From positions 203,177 through 267,176 of the forward strand of contig JBGUPJ010000048.1 of NCBI GenBank assembly GCA_045130235.1: DNA of 64,000 nt, read 5' to 3'. This document shows positions 43,601 to 52,378 of this stretch, one piece after another. Within the stretch, counting starts at the first letter, position 1. The number at the start of each line of letters is the position of its first letter. A model generated the notes under the pieces. The model made no database searches and had not been told where the DNA came from. It was given only the letters and a program-made list of their open reading frames with translations. This stretch comes from UBA1756 sp045130235. GTDB taxonomy: Bacteria; Bacteroidota; Bacteroidia; Bacteroidales; WCHB1-69. The position numbers were made by a program, and so were the translations under genes.

Positions 43601-46600
43601 CTCCCGTTGGGGCGGTATCATGCGCGCCATGGACAATACTGACTTCGAGTCGGCCAACTACGAGTACATCGAGTTCTGGATGATGGACCCGTTCATTGAG
43701 AATCCGAACCACCCGGGCGGTAAGCTCTATTTCAACTTGGGTGATATTTCGGAGGATATTTTGAAGGATGGAAAGAAGTCCTTTGAGAACGGCCTTCCCA
43801 GCGGCGATATGGATGAGAATGTGGAATATACGGTCTGGGGACGCGTGCCTACCATACAGATGATCGTCACCGCTTTCGACAACACCACCGATGATGCCCG
43901 TCTGCATCAGGATGTGGGTTACGATGGCCTTTCTTCGAGCCGTGAGCAGGAGTATTTCCAGGGCAACTTCCTTGATTTGTTGGACGGCTATCTGGAAACG
44001 GAAGCTTTCTCAAAAGTCGTTACTGACCCCTCATCCGACGATTATCACTATTTCCGGGGTACCGATTACGATGATGCGGATTTGAAGATTTTGGATCGTT
44101 ATAAAAGGTATAATAATGCGGAAGGTAACTCTCCTTCGCAGAACATGAGTCCTGAAAGCTACCCGACACAGGGAAGCAGCGTTCCTAATATGGAGGATGT
44201 GAATAATGATAATACTTTGAGTGAAGATGAGAAGTATTATCAGTATGTGATTGATTTGCGTCCTGATAGGATGAATGTGGGAGAGAATTATATCAATGAC
44301 ATTTATGAAGCTTCTCCGGAACCGCTGCCCAACGGCACCCGTCCGGTGACGCGCTGGTATCAGTTCAAGATTCCGATCAAGAACCCTGATAAGGTGGTGG
44401 GTAACATTTCTGGCTTCAACTCCATCCGTTTCATGCGTATGTTCATGCGCGAGTTCACCGAGCCGATCATCTGCCGTTTGGCTACTTTCGAGTTGGTGAA
44501 GAGCGACTGGCGCACCTGCACGATTGATTTGATGGAGGATGGTGATTATCTGCCGGCATCGGGCGGTGAAGGAACCGTGTTTAACATCTCTGCCTTGAGT
44601 TTTGAGGAGAATGGCAACCGTGATCCTATCCCTTACGTGTTGCCTCCTGGCATCAAGCGTGAGCAGGGATATGGAAGCACCACCACCTATCATATCAATG
44701 AGCAGTCGCTCACCATGAAGGTGCAGAATTTGTGCGATGGTGACGCCCGCGCCATTTACAAGAATACTCGCTATGACCTCCGTAAGTTCGGGAAACTCAG
44801 AATGTTCATCCATGCCGAAAAAGTCAACCAGCACGATGACATCGCCAAAGGTCAGGTGACTGCCTTCATCCGTTTGGGCTCCGACTTTACCGACAACTTC
44901 TACGAATATGAGATTCCGCTGGAACTTACTCCGTGGTATTGCGGCAAGGACTCCACATTGATTTGGCCGGAAAACAACCGTCTGGATATCGTCCTCGACT
45001 CGCTGGTGTCGGTGAAACAGCTCCGTAATGTGGAGGTGCGCAACGGCTCGCATCCGAGCATTACCGTTCCGTATTCGGTGGGAAGTTTGAATGAAGGGCA
45101 CCGCATCACCGTGGTGGGTACTCCTAACCTCGCCGATGTGGCTACCATCATGATCGGTATCCGCAACCCCAAGAAGCGCACCATGCAGGATGGCGACGAC
45201 ATGTTGCCGAAATCGGTGGAAGTGTGGGTGAACGAGCTGCGTCTTTGCGACTTTGACGACAAACAGGGCTTCGCCGCACTCGCCCGTATGCGACTCAATC
45301 TGGCCGATGTGGGCGATATTACCCTGTCGGGAACTTTCTCCACCCCCGGCTTCGGCACCCTCGACCAGTCGGTGACCGAACGGCAGACCGAGACAATGTA
45401 CACCGTTGACTTCGCTGCCAACCTCGAAGCGGGCAAGACCCTCTTCCCCGAAAAGTGGAACATCCGCATCCCCGTCCACTACGACCTTTCGCAGAACGTC
45501 TCTATCCCTGAATACAATCCGCTCAACCCCGATGTTAAGCTGAAGGATGACCTCAAGACCTACGCCACCGCCTCCGAACGCGACTCCATCCGCCACATGA
45601 CCACCAACTTCGTGCGCCGTCAGAATGTCAACCTCATGAACGTGCGCAAGGAACGCGATTTCGACAAGCCGATTAAGATTCGCCCGTGGGACATCGAGAA
45701 CTTCGACTTCTCATACGCCTACTCTGAAATCAAGACCCGCAACGTGGATGTGGAATTTGACAATGAATTCTCGCATCAGGCTGAATTAGGGTATTCCTAT
45801 AATTATAACCCGAAGAATATCCGTCCGTTGTCAGGACAGAAATGGTTGAAATCGAAATGGCTGCAGCTGATTCGTGACTTCAACTTCTATCCGCTGCCGA
45901 AAATGTTCACTTTCCGTACGACTGTGCTGCGAGAGTTCAACGAGTTCAAGTACAGACCGAAGAGTAAGGGTAATGTCATCATGGACACGAGTTTTGTCAA
46001 GACCTTCAACTGGACCCGCGACTATGCGTTGCGGTGGGATATTTCGCAGGGGTTGAAGTTCGAATACACTATCAACGCAGCCGCCCGTATCGACGAGCCG
46101 CAGGGCTTGATTGACACCCGCACCGAGAAGGATTCTATCTGGCGTTGTTTCGGCCATGCCGGTCGTATCAATACGTATCAACAAAGGTTCGATGCCTCGT
46201 GGCAGGTGCCGATCAACAAAATTCCGCTCTTCAGTTGGATCACCGCTTCGGCACGGTATAGCTCCACTTACAACTTTACAGCCTCTTCCACAGCCCTCAG
46301 CTATTTGGGTAATGTCATCGCCAACTCGCAGACTTTGCAGCTAAATGGAAATGTCAATTTTGTCAATCTTTATAATAAAGTGCCTTATTTTAAGAAAGTT
46401 AATCAAGGCACTAATAAGAATAATCTGAACAAAGGCAAGAGTCCTCAAAAAATGAAAGGCGCTCCGGATGATGACGAAGATGACAAGAAGAATGACAAAA
46501 ACAAGGGTAAAGGAAAAGATAAGGACAAAGATAAAGATAAGGGTAAGGATTCGCTGAAAGAGAAACCCAACTATGGCAAGATTTTCTTGGATGGAACGGT

Positions 46601-47942
46601 GCGTTTCCTGATGATGCTGCGCAACGCCTCCCTCAGCTATACCGCCGGAAATGGCATCTCGATGCCAGGCTTCATGTATGCCCCGAACATTATGGGTTTG
46701 AACTGGACCAACGGCGCACCGGGATTCCAGTTCGTATTTGGTGGTCAGACCGACATCCGCCATATCGGTTCCGAACGCGGCTGGCTCTCAACAGATACCT
46801 TGATGAATTATGCCTATCAGGAGAACCATAATAAGGTGATCAATTTCAGGGCGACGGTAGAGCCGTTCCGAGACTTTAGAATTGATGTGACTGCTTCGCG
46901 TAACCAATCGTCCAGTTATTCAGAATATTATCGTGCTGATGCAGAGGGTGTGTTCCATTCCTACACACCGAAGACAACGGGTAATTACAACATCACTCAG
47001 TTTGGTCTCGGCAAGTTCTTTGTGGATGGCAATAAGCTATTCGACGAGTTCCGTGCAGCCCGTTACGAGCTGGCTACCCGTCTTTCCGAGCTGAACCCCA
47101 ACTCCGGCGGCGTCATCAACGACACGACCGGCTATCCGGTGGGCTATGGCAAGCTTTCGCAACAGGTGCTAACCTCGGCGTTCCTCTGCGCCTATGCTGG
47201 TAAAACGACCGACAAGGTGGATGTGACCTCCCCGTTCCCGAAATTCCCCATGCCCAACTGGCGACTCAACTACACGGGATTCACCAAGATTAAGGCCGTG
47301 CAGAAGGTGTTCCAAAGCCTCTCCATCACCCACGCCTACACCTGCACCTACAACGTGGGCAACTATGCCAGCAACCTGCTCTATGGCGAGGATGCCTATG
47401 GAAATGCCAACGCTTTCGACCAGCTCGACAACTTCATCGCTAATTATGAAATCGGACAAATCACCATCTCCGAACAACTCAACCCGCTCATCGGTTTCGA
47501 CATGACACTCAAGAACAGCTTGATGATCAAGGTGGAATACAAGCGGTCGCGCAACACCTCCCTCAGCTTCGCCAACAACCAGATTACGGAGATGACCTCT
47601 AACGAGTTGGCTGTTTCCGCCGGCTATCGTATCAAAGACATCACCATCGGCTTCATCTTCTCGGGCATGAAACGTCAGGTGACCAGCGACTTAAACCTCA
47701 CGGTTTCATTCGCTATGAAGGACAATAGAACCGTGCTGCGCAAGATTGCCGAAGAGATCAACCAGGTGTCGGCCGGCTCGCTCTCCATGACCATCAACTT
47801 CGCAGCCGACTACCAGCTCAGCAAGCTGGTGGGACTTACCCTCTATTACGACCATGTCATCAACAAACCCTATATCTCGCAGCAATACAACAACATGAAC
47901 ATTGATGCAGGTATCAAGGTGCGACTGATGCTGACCCAGTAA
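40617..47942 (+). CDS. sprA: T9SS outer-membrane translocon protein SprA/Sov
   Basis: SprA (Sov in Porphyromonas) is the giant 36-strand outer-membrane barrel through which T9SS cargo passes. At 2441 residues it fits the family (2300-2500). It has a signal peptide (about 1-26), repeated beta-strand-rich blocks and SprA-like phrases such as GHSRAIGRGEEGTTYIDDFE and FDFSYAYSEIKTRNVDVEFD. A lysine/aspartate-rich stretch (about residues 1935-1985) sits in a loop. No ATG is available before the signal peptide, so the start is a GTG at 40617. It would export the C25 protease and probably the giant repeat protein. Confidence 0.95.
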   Translation: MTYRKLKFPYILAFLVATACCSLLWAITVPEGHSRYGRTEAIAEIDEPSVLEQPLVSPSPITPPPDTGLRSPIPSYDNNPLDEDQYYSPFHLSTPSAYHTEIVFDSTTNTYRFQNMIGNTPFGPSADMTIDEYIDYDLRQSISNYWRERGASYTSHGNRRGGGLIPQLHVGGDIFETIFGSNTIDIRPSGNVELIFGVLHNRTDNYSLPIKQRRVTQFNFDENIQLNALAKIGDKIEFNLNYNTEAMFDFEQEMKLKFEGKEDDILQLIEFGNVSLPLNSTLISGSQSLFGIKTQLKFGKLMVTAVASEKKSESQTITVTGGAQTNDFYIKADEYDENRHYFLNQFFRDHYNQYLSTLPLVSSPIVITKIEVWRTTIGSATTDNRNIVAFTDLGENNPQFAGFNGTPGVYYPCDSANTLPLIIDTSLYRNLATVNNNLHARGLTSGVDYEKVESARLLSSSEYTFNPQLGFISLNTSLTSDQVLAVAYQYTIIGDEHIYQVGEFSNEVSAPDCIRVKLLKSTTLDTKSPLWDLMMKNVYSLNAYQVSPEDFILNILYTGDDEGVANGFFNLGSEKNIPLIRLLGVDRLNKQQDTISDGIFDFIDNAATRGGTINAQNGKVYFPTVEPFGKDLRAVLTEPEIADRYAFDTLYRTTKTLAKQYTAKDKYYLEGSYKSSYGSEISLNAMNVPEGSVKVTAGGITLTENVDYTVNYSMGTVSIINSGVLNSGTPITISLENRSGFVQNEQRMFGLNLDYGFNENFNIGATVLNLSERPLTEKVNYGDEPINNTIWGMNFNYKTKMPWVTKAVDLLSFHSTTTESNLQLEGEFAHFIPGHSRAIGRGEEGTTYIDDFEAAKSTNDLRSIYKWHLASTPQGQMQMFPEAITSESDPERRQLAYGFNRARFCWYIIDPVFYRNNNATPSNLTVDDQSAPYAREVYETELFPNRENGQSTPTNLSVLNLAFYPSERGPYNYDALGQEGFSAGVATDGSLNDPASRWGGIMRAMDNTDFESANYEYIEFWMMDPFIENPNHPGGKLYFNLGDISEDILKDGKKSFENGLPSGDMDENVEYTVWGRVPTIQMIVTAFDNTTDDARLHQDVGYDGLSSSREQEYFQGNFLDLLDGYLETEAFSKVVTDPSSDDYHYFRGTDYDDADLKILDRYKRYNNAEGNSPSQNMSPESYPTQGSSVPNMEDVNNDNTLSEDEKYYQYVIDLRPDRMNVGENYINDIYEASPEPLPNGTRPVTRWYQFKIPIKNPDKVVGNISGFNSIRFMRMFMREFTEPIICRLATFELVKSDWRTCTIDLMEDGDYLPASGGEGTVFNISALSFEENGNRDPIPYVLPPGIKREQGYGSTTTYHINEQSLTMKVQNLCDGDARAIYKNTRYDLRKFGKLRMFIHAEKVNQHDDIAKGQVTAFIRLGSDFTDNFYEYEIPLELTPWYCGKDSTLIWPENNRLDIVLDSLVSVKQLRNVEVRNGSHPSITVPYSVGSLNEGHRITVVGTPNLADVATIMIGIRNPKKRTMQDGDDMLPKSVEVWVNELRLCDFDDKQGFAALARMRLNLADVGDITLSGTFSTPGFGTLDQSVTERQTETMYTVDFAANLEAGKTLFPEKWNIRIPVHYDLSQNVSIPEYNPLNPDVKLKDDLKTYATASERDSIRHMTTNFVRRQNVNLMNVRKERDFDKPIKIRPWDIENFDFSYAYSEIKTRNVDVEFDNEFSHQAELGYSYNYNPKNIRPLSGQKWLKSKWLQLIRDFNFYPLPKMFTFRTTVLREFNEFKYRPKSKGNVIMDTSFVKTFNWTRDYALRWDISQGLKFEYTINAAARIDEPQGLIDTRTEKDSIWRCFGHAGRINTYQQRFDASWQVPINKIPLFSWITASARYSSTYNFTASSTALSYLGNVIANSQTLQLNGNVNFVNLYNKVPYFKKVNQGTNKNNLNKGKSPQKMKGAPDDDEDDKKNDKNKGKGKDKDKDKDKGKDSLKEKPNYGKIFLDGTVRFLMMLRNASLSYTAGNGISMPGFMYAPNIMGLNWTNGAPGFQFVFGGQTDIRHIGSERGWLSTDTLMNYAYQENHNKVINFRATVEPFRDFRIDVTASRNQSSSYSEYYRADAEGVFHSYTPKTTGNYNITQFGLGKFFVDGNKLFDEFRAARYELATRLSELNPNSGGVINDTTGYPVGYGKLSQQVLTSAFLCAYAGKTTDKVDVTSPFPKFPMPNWRLNYTGFTKIKAVQKVFQSLSITHAYTCTYNVGNYASNLLYGEDAYGNANAFDQLDNFIANYEIGQITISEQLNPLIGFDMTLKNSLMIKVEYKRSRNTSLSFANNQITEMTSNELAVSAGYRIKDITIGFIFSGMKRQVTSDLNLTVSFAMKDNRTVLRKIAEEINQVSAGSLSMTINFAADYQLSKLVGLTLYYDHVINKPYISQQYNNMNIDAGIKVRLMLTQ

Positions 47943-47957
47943 TCAAAAATCAAAACC

Positions 47958-49124
47958 ATGATTTGCAACAGGATTCCTGACTCCGAACTCGAACGCCGCA
48001 CCACGCCGCGCGAAGAGGATATACGGGGCTGCTACTACCGTGACCAGACCGCCATTTTCCATTCCAAACCCTTCCGCCGTCTGAAGTACAAGACGCAGGT
48101 CTTCTTCAACCCTAACGACGACCATATCTGCACCCGCATCGAGCACGTGCTGCATGTGGCCACCATCAGCGCCACCATCTGCCGCGGACTGAACGGCAAG
48201 CGTGAGGAGGAGTGGCGGCTCAACGAGGATATGGCCTATGCCATCGCCCTTGGACACGACCTCGGTCATACCCCGTTCGGACATGCCGGTGAGGCTGCTT
48301 TGGCGCGCATCCTCGGTGGAAATGATGCTTTCATCCATGAGGTTAACAGTTACCGCGTGGTAGAAAAGCTGATCTCCGGCGGACAGGGCCTCAACCTCAC
48401 TTACGCTGTGAAGGATGGCATTATTTGTCATAATGGCGAGAGATTTGAACGCTCCATCACGCCCGATTTCACCGTCAAGGACCTCGATAGTATCCATTCG
48501 CGCCGCTTCCTGCCCTCCACCTACGAGGGCGCCATCGTGCGTTTTTCCGACAAAATAGCCTACTTGGGACGCGACATCGAGGATGCCATTGTAGCGGGCT
48601 TTATCAAGAAAAACGACATCCCCGACCAAATCCGCCAACGGGTGGGCAACAGCAATAGCGACATCATCAATTACCTTGTCAACGACCTGGTGGCCAACTC
48701 CACCGAGGAGGCCATCGCCGTGTCGGAGGAGGCGCACCAGCTGATGCTTTCTCTTGTGCAATTCAACTACGAAAACATTTACAAGCACCCCATCCAAATC
48801 GAGGTGGAGTCGTCGTGCGACCGCATCGTTTCCACCATCTTCGAACATTTGATGGGATTATGCAGAATGTTCGACTGGAGTGAGTGTAGATATGAAGGGA
48901 AAAAGATGAGAGTTTTGGATAGTTATTTTGCTGATTATTTGGAAAATATGAGCAAATTCTATTTGAATGAGGCGCATCAGAACGGCTGGGCGGAGGAGCA
49001 GATGGAGAAGCAGGTGGTGACCGACTACCTGTCGGGCATGACCGACCGTTTCGCGTTGGAGTGCATGCGCGAAATCGCGTTGCCGCGGGTCATTCGTTTC
49101 CAGCACGGCAAGGGCGAGTTCTAA
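47958..49124 (+). CDS. dgt: deoxynucleoside triphosphate triphosphohydrolase (dGTPase-like)
   Basis: A 388-residue HD-domain enzyme that cleaves dNTPs to deoxynucleoside and triphosphate. Metal ligands are visible in RIEHVLHV (first His), GHDLGHTPFGHAGE (His-Asp pair) and the later Asp in RFSDKIAYLGRDIED. The N-terminal RDQTAIFHSKPFRRLKYKTQVF is typical of bacterial dGTPase. It starts 15 bases after sprA and so may be cotranscribed; it faces the WbpB-like gene, with 14 bases between the convergent stops. Substrate range (dGTP only or all dNTPs) cannot be told from sequence. Confidence 0.93.
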   Translation: MICNRIPDSELERRTTPREEDIRGCYYRDQTAIFHSKPFRRLKYKTQVFFNPNDDHICTRIEHVLHVATISATICRGLNGKREEEWRLNEDMAYAIALGHDLGHTPFGHAGEAALARILGGNDAFIHEVNSYRVVEKLISGGQGLNLTYAVKDGIICHNGERFERSITPDFTVKDLDSIHSRRFLPSTYEGAIVRFSDKIAYLGRDIEDAIVAGFIKKNDIPDQIRQRVGNSNSDIINYLVNDLVANSTEEAIAVSEEAHQLMLSLVQFNYENIYKHPIQIEVESSCDRIVSTIFEHLMGLCRMFDWSECRYEGKKMRVLDSYFADYLENMSKFYLNEAHQNGWAEEQMEKQVVTDYLSGMTDRFALECMREIALPRVIRFQHGKGEF

Positions 49125-49138
49125 AGGAAGAGTTTCCG

Positions 49139-50092
49139 TTATTCTGCGACCTGTAGGAGCAGGGGGTGGTATTCGCCGCTTCTGCCTACGGGCTGGCTGT
49201 TGCGCACCTGGTGGCAGAGGTTGACGTAGTTGCGGGCATCGTCGATGGTGAAGCCGTGGCCGCTCAGAATCTGGCGGTAGGCTTCGGTATGCAGGTCGGT
49301 GAAGCCGGCGGTGAAGTCGAATGTGTCGCCGTTGATGAGGATGGAGCGGTAGGTGCGTTGGCCTTGTGTGCGGAGGTCGGCGGGCACGTATTGGGCGTCG
49401 ATGCTGAGGAACCAGCGTACGCGTGCGTGTTCCAGCTGCAGAAAGCCGGCGGCGACGGTGGGGGAGAGGTGATGCACCACCAGTTCGCGCACATCCCCAA
49501 AGATGTAGGTCAGCATGTCGAAAAAGTGTACTCCGATGTTGGTGGTGATGCCGCCCGATTTTTCCACATCGCCTTTCCAGGAGTAGTGGTACCATTGCCC
49601 CCGTCCGGTGATGTAGGTCAGGTCGATGTCGTAAACTTTATCTTTCGGGCCGTTGTCAATGCGTGCTTTGAGTTGTTGCACGGAGGGGTGGAGGCGCAGT
49701 TGGAGAATGTGGTAGATTTTCTTGCCGGTATCTTTTTCGATGTCGGTGAGGCCGTCGAGGTTCCACGGGTTGAGCACGAGCGGTTTTTCGCAGATGGCAT
49801 CGGCACCGTTGCGCAGGGCGAGGCGGATATGGGCGTCGTGCAGGTAGTTGGGTGAGCAGATGGAGACGTAGTCAACCTGCTGACCGTCACCGCGTTTCAG
49901 CAGGCGGTAGAGGTGGCGGTCGAAGCGTTCGCTCTCGGTGAAGAGGGCGGCGTCGGGGAAGTAGCGGTCGATGATGCCTACGCTGTCGGACTTGTCGAGC
50001 AGGGCTACAATTTGATTGCCAGTGTCTTTGATGGCCTGCATGTGGCGCGGGGCGATGTAACCTGCCGCCCCGATGAGTGCGAAATTGTGCAT
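49139..50092 (-). CDS. WbpB/WlbA-like UDP-N-acetylglucosaminuronate 3-dehydrogenase
   Basis: A 317-residue Gfo/Idh/MocA oxidoreductase. The start FALIGAAGYIAPRHMQAIKD is nearly the same as in WbpB/WlbA as I recall them, and SICSPNYLHDAHI, ICEKPLV, the catalytic-region phrase GGITTNIGVHFFDML and WFLSIDAQYVP also match. These enzymes oxidise C3 of UDP-GlcNAc uronate in making 2,3-diacetamido sugars for O-antigen. The usual partners (WbpA, WbpE, WbpD, WbpI) are not in the window, so this gene stands alone here. It has its own -7 box and is divergent from the C1B peptidase gene. Confidence 0.88.
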   Translation of the reverse strand: MHNFALIGAAGYIAPRHMQAIKDTGNQIVALLDKSDSVGIIDRYFPDAALFTESERFDRHLYRLLKRGDGQQVDYVSICSPNYLHDAHIRLALRNGADAICEKPLVLNPWNLDGLTDIEKDTGKKIYHILQLRLHPSVQQLKARIDNGPKDKVYDIDLTYITGRGQWYHYSWKGDVEKSGGITTNIGVHFFDMLTYIFGDVRELVVHHLSPTVAAGFLQLEHARVRWFLSIDAQYVPADLRTQGQRTYRSILINGDTFDFTAGFTDLHTEAYRQILSGHGFTIDDARNYVNLCHQVRNSQPVGRSGEYHPLLLQVAE

Positions 50093-50127
50093 AATCTAAC
50101 GTTTATTTCAGCCTTAAAAAGTGCGTG

Positions 50128-50135
50128 CAAAGATA
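50128..50135 (-). promoter_or_regulatory. -7 box (TATCTTTG) for the WbpB-like gene
   Basis: A full TAnnTTTG match on the minus strand about 36 bases before the ATG at 50092. Confidence 0.6.
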
Positions 50136-50181
50136 CGATAAAAAATGGTCTGAAACGAGAACAGTATTCCGAAAAAAATTT

Positions 50182-50189
50182 TATATTTG
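50182..50189 (+). promoter_or_regulatory. -7 box (TATATTTG) for the C1B peptidase gene
   Basis: A full TAnnTTTG match 24 bases before the chosen ATG at 50213. It rules out longer reading-frame starts within the WbpB gene. Confidence 0.6.
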
Positions 50190-50212
50190 CAGCTGTATTT
50201 AAAGTAAATTCT

Positions 50213-51616
50213 ATGAAGTGTATCAAATTTGCAATTGTGCTGATTCTGAGCGCGATAGTTCCGTTTGTAGCCTGTGCTCAGAACGGCGGGGTGACTCCCG
50301 AGATGTTGAAAAATATTCAGGACTCCTATAAAAGCTCCCCGGAGAATAAGGCCCTGCAAAATGCCATCGCCGGCAACGACATCAACAAGATCGCCCTCAA
50401 CTTCGAAAATGAGGCCCAGTTCGACACATATTTCTCGCACCGCGTGCCCTCACAGGCCGTCACCGACCAGAAGTCTTCCGGCCGCTGCTGGCTCTTCACC
50501 GGCCTCAACGTGCTGCGCGCCAAAGCCATCGCCAAATACGACCTGCCCGCCGACTTCCAGTTCTCACAGGTGTATCTCTTCTTCTGGGACCAGCTCGAGA
50601 AATCAAACCTCTTCCTTCAAGCCATCATCGACACCCGTAAGTCGCCTATGGACGACAAGACCGTGGAATGGCTCTTCAAGAACCCCATCGGCGATGGCGG
50701 CCAGTTTACCGGCGTGGCCAACCTCATTGACAAATACGGTGTGGTGCCGGCTGAAGCGATGCGCGAAACCAACAGCAGCAACAAGACCTCCACAATGTCA
50801 TCGGTCTTGAGCCTCAAACTCCGCGAGTACGGCCTCGAACTGCGCGAGATGGGCGCCAAGAAGGGCGTCACCGAAGCACAGCTCCAGCAGCGCAAACAGG
50901 AGATGCTGAAGGTGGTGTACAAAATCCTCGCCCTCAACTTCGGGGAACCGCCCGCCGAGTTCTCATGGACCCAGCGCGACAAGAGCGGCAAACCTGTGGA
51001 GACTGCCACCTATACGCCCGCCTCGTTCCGCGACAAGTACGCCCCCGCCGACTTCTCCACTTTCTACATGATCATGAACGACCCCACCCGCGAGTACTAC
51101 AAGGTGTATGAAATTGAATACGACCGCCACGTGTACGACGGCGACAACTGGAAATACCTCAACCTCCCGATGGAAGAGATCGCCCCGATGGCCATCGCCT
51201 CCATCAAAGACAGCACCATGATGTATTTCTCCTGCGACGTGGGCAAGTTCCTCAACCGCGACAAGGGCTTCATGGATGTCAACAACTACGACTACGCCTC
51301 CCTCTTCGGCGTTGATTTCAAGATGGATAAAAAACAGCGTGTCAGCACCTTCGCCAGCGGCTCGTCGCATGCCATGACCCTCTGCGCCGTGGATCTCGAT
51401 GAAAACGACCAGCCCAAGAAATGGATGGTGGAGAACAGCTGGGGCAGCAACTACGGCTACAAGGGCTTCCTGATTATGACCAACGAATGGTTCAACGAAT
51501 ATATGTTCCGCGTGGTGATCGAAAGTAAGTACATCCCTGAAAAATATCTGAAAATGTTTGATAGCAAACCGATTATGCTTCCCGCTTGGGATCCGATGTT
51601 TGCCCCCGAAGAATAG
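50213..51616 (+). CDS. exported C1B cysteine peptidase (bleomycin hydrolase-like)
   Basis: A 467-residue papain-fold aminopeptidase. Catalytic residues are Cys92 (SSGRCWLFTGLN), His386 (GSSHAMTL) and Asn408 (ENSWGSNYGYKGFL), with the helper Gln in TDQKSSGR. Unlike cytoplasmic bleomycin hydrolases, it carries a signal peptide (residues 1-22, VPFVACAQ), so it acts outside the cytoplasm; a lipoprotein reading at Cys21 is weaker. It probably trims peptides taken up or released in the periplasm. I chose the ATG at 50213 from the signal peptide and the -7 box. The following gene starts 14 bases after its stop. Confidence 0.92.
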   Translation: MKCIKFAIVLILSAIVPFVACAQNGGVTPEMLKNIQDSYKSSPENKALQNAIAGNDINKIALNFENEAQFDTYFSHRVPSQAVTDQKSSGRCWLFTGLNVLRAKAIAKYDLPADFQFSQVYLFFWDQLEKSNLFLQAIIDTRKSPMDDKTVEWLFKNPIGDGGQFTGVANLIDKYGVVPAEAMRETNSSNKTSTMSSVLSLKLREYGLELREMGAKKGVTEAQLQQRKQEMLKVVYKILALNFGEPPAEFSWTQRDKSGKPVETATYTPASFRDKYAPADFSTFYMIMNDPTREYYKVYEIEYDRHVYDGDNWKYLNLPMEEIAPMAIASIKDSTMMYFSCDVGKFLNRDKGFMDVNNYDYASLFGVDFKMDKKQRVSTFASGSSHAMTLCAVDLDENDQPKKWMVENSWGSNYGYKGFLIMTNEWFNEYMFRVVIESKYIPEKYLKMFDSKPIMLPAWDPMFAPEE

Positions 51617-51630
51617 TAAATAATCTGCCT

Positions 51631-52374
51631 ATGTTCGACTTTTCTCCCAAGAAATATACGGTTAACCTATTCGTCCCCTGCCACATGGATCTGTTTCTGC
51701 CTTACGGCGTGCAGCCGATTCTGTCGCTGTTGGAACGGATGGGCGAGATACCATACTACAACAGTGATCTCACCTGCTGTGGCCGTCAGTTTCTGATGCG
51801 CGGTGAGATTGATGCCGCCCATGAACTCACCTTCCGTCTGGTGCGCTATTTCGATAATGGCTATCCGATTGTGTGTCCCTCCAGCGATTGCGTGGGCTAT
51901 CTGAAAAAATATGCCAAGCAGCTGTGCCAACACTCCGCGGTGCAGTCGGCTGTAGCGCACGTGGTGCAGGACTCCTACGAGCTTTGCGACTACATCGTCA
52001 ACAAGAAACATGTGGAGTGCCTGAATAATACATTCGGCCATAAGGTGTTCTACTTCCGCTCCTGCTCGGCACGGAATGTATATCCGAGTGATGATGCTAT
52101 CACGTTACTGCAAAATACGAAGGGCTTGGAGCTGGTGACCGACCCCGATATGAAGCTCTGCTGCTGCGGAAACGGCGACTTCGCCATGCACAACGGCGAA
52201 CTTACTGAACTGATGCTGAAGCAGATAGTGGATCGTATCAGCAGCTATGATGTTGAGTTTGTTACCTCCACCGACCTCCATTGTCTCCAGTATATCGATG
52301 CCTATATCGCGACCCGCAACGATGTGAAATTCAATGTGGTGCCGATTGCTGAAATTTTGAAATCAGAAAAATAA
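51631..52374 (+). CDS. CCG-domain protein of the LutA/LldE (heterodisulfide reductase-like) family
   Basis: A 247-residue cytoplasmic protein with two cysteine-rich CCG domains: FVPCHMDLFLPYG with TCCGRQF in the first, and YFRSCSARNVY with LCCCGNGDFAM in the second, plus CPSSDC between them. Such proteins bind an iron-sulfur cluster; LutA/LldE works with LutB and LutC in lactate oxidation, but neither is present here. An ATG at 51586 would overlap the peptidase gene, so I chose 51631. It lies 4 bases before the glycosyltransferase gene. Role uncertain; it may serve another electron-transfer pathway. Confidence 0.88.
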   Translation: MFDFSPKKYTVNLFVPCHMDLFLPYGVQPILSLLERMGEIPYYNSDLTCCGRQFLMRGEIDAAHELTFRLVRYFDNGYPIVCPSSDCVGYLKKYAKQLCQHSAVQSAVAHVVQDSYELCDYIVNKKHVECLNNTFGHKVFYFRSCSARNVYPSDDAITLLQNTKGLELVTDPDMKLCCCGNGDFAMHNGELTELMLKQIVDRISSYDVEFVTSTDLHCLQYIDAYIATRNDVKFNVVPIAEILKSEK

Positions 52375-52378
52375 TACT

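Noticed and set aside
42795..45596. Long minus-strand reading frames (370 and 521 codons) inside sprA
   Set aside because: They lie fully within a well-supported gene on the other strand and read as shadows: no recognisable motif and no upstream promoter.
49913..50212. N-terminal extension of 100 codons on the C1B peptidase
   Set aside because: It overlaps the divergent WbpB-like gene and runs through the -7 box at 50182; a signal peptide begins at the ATG at 50213.
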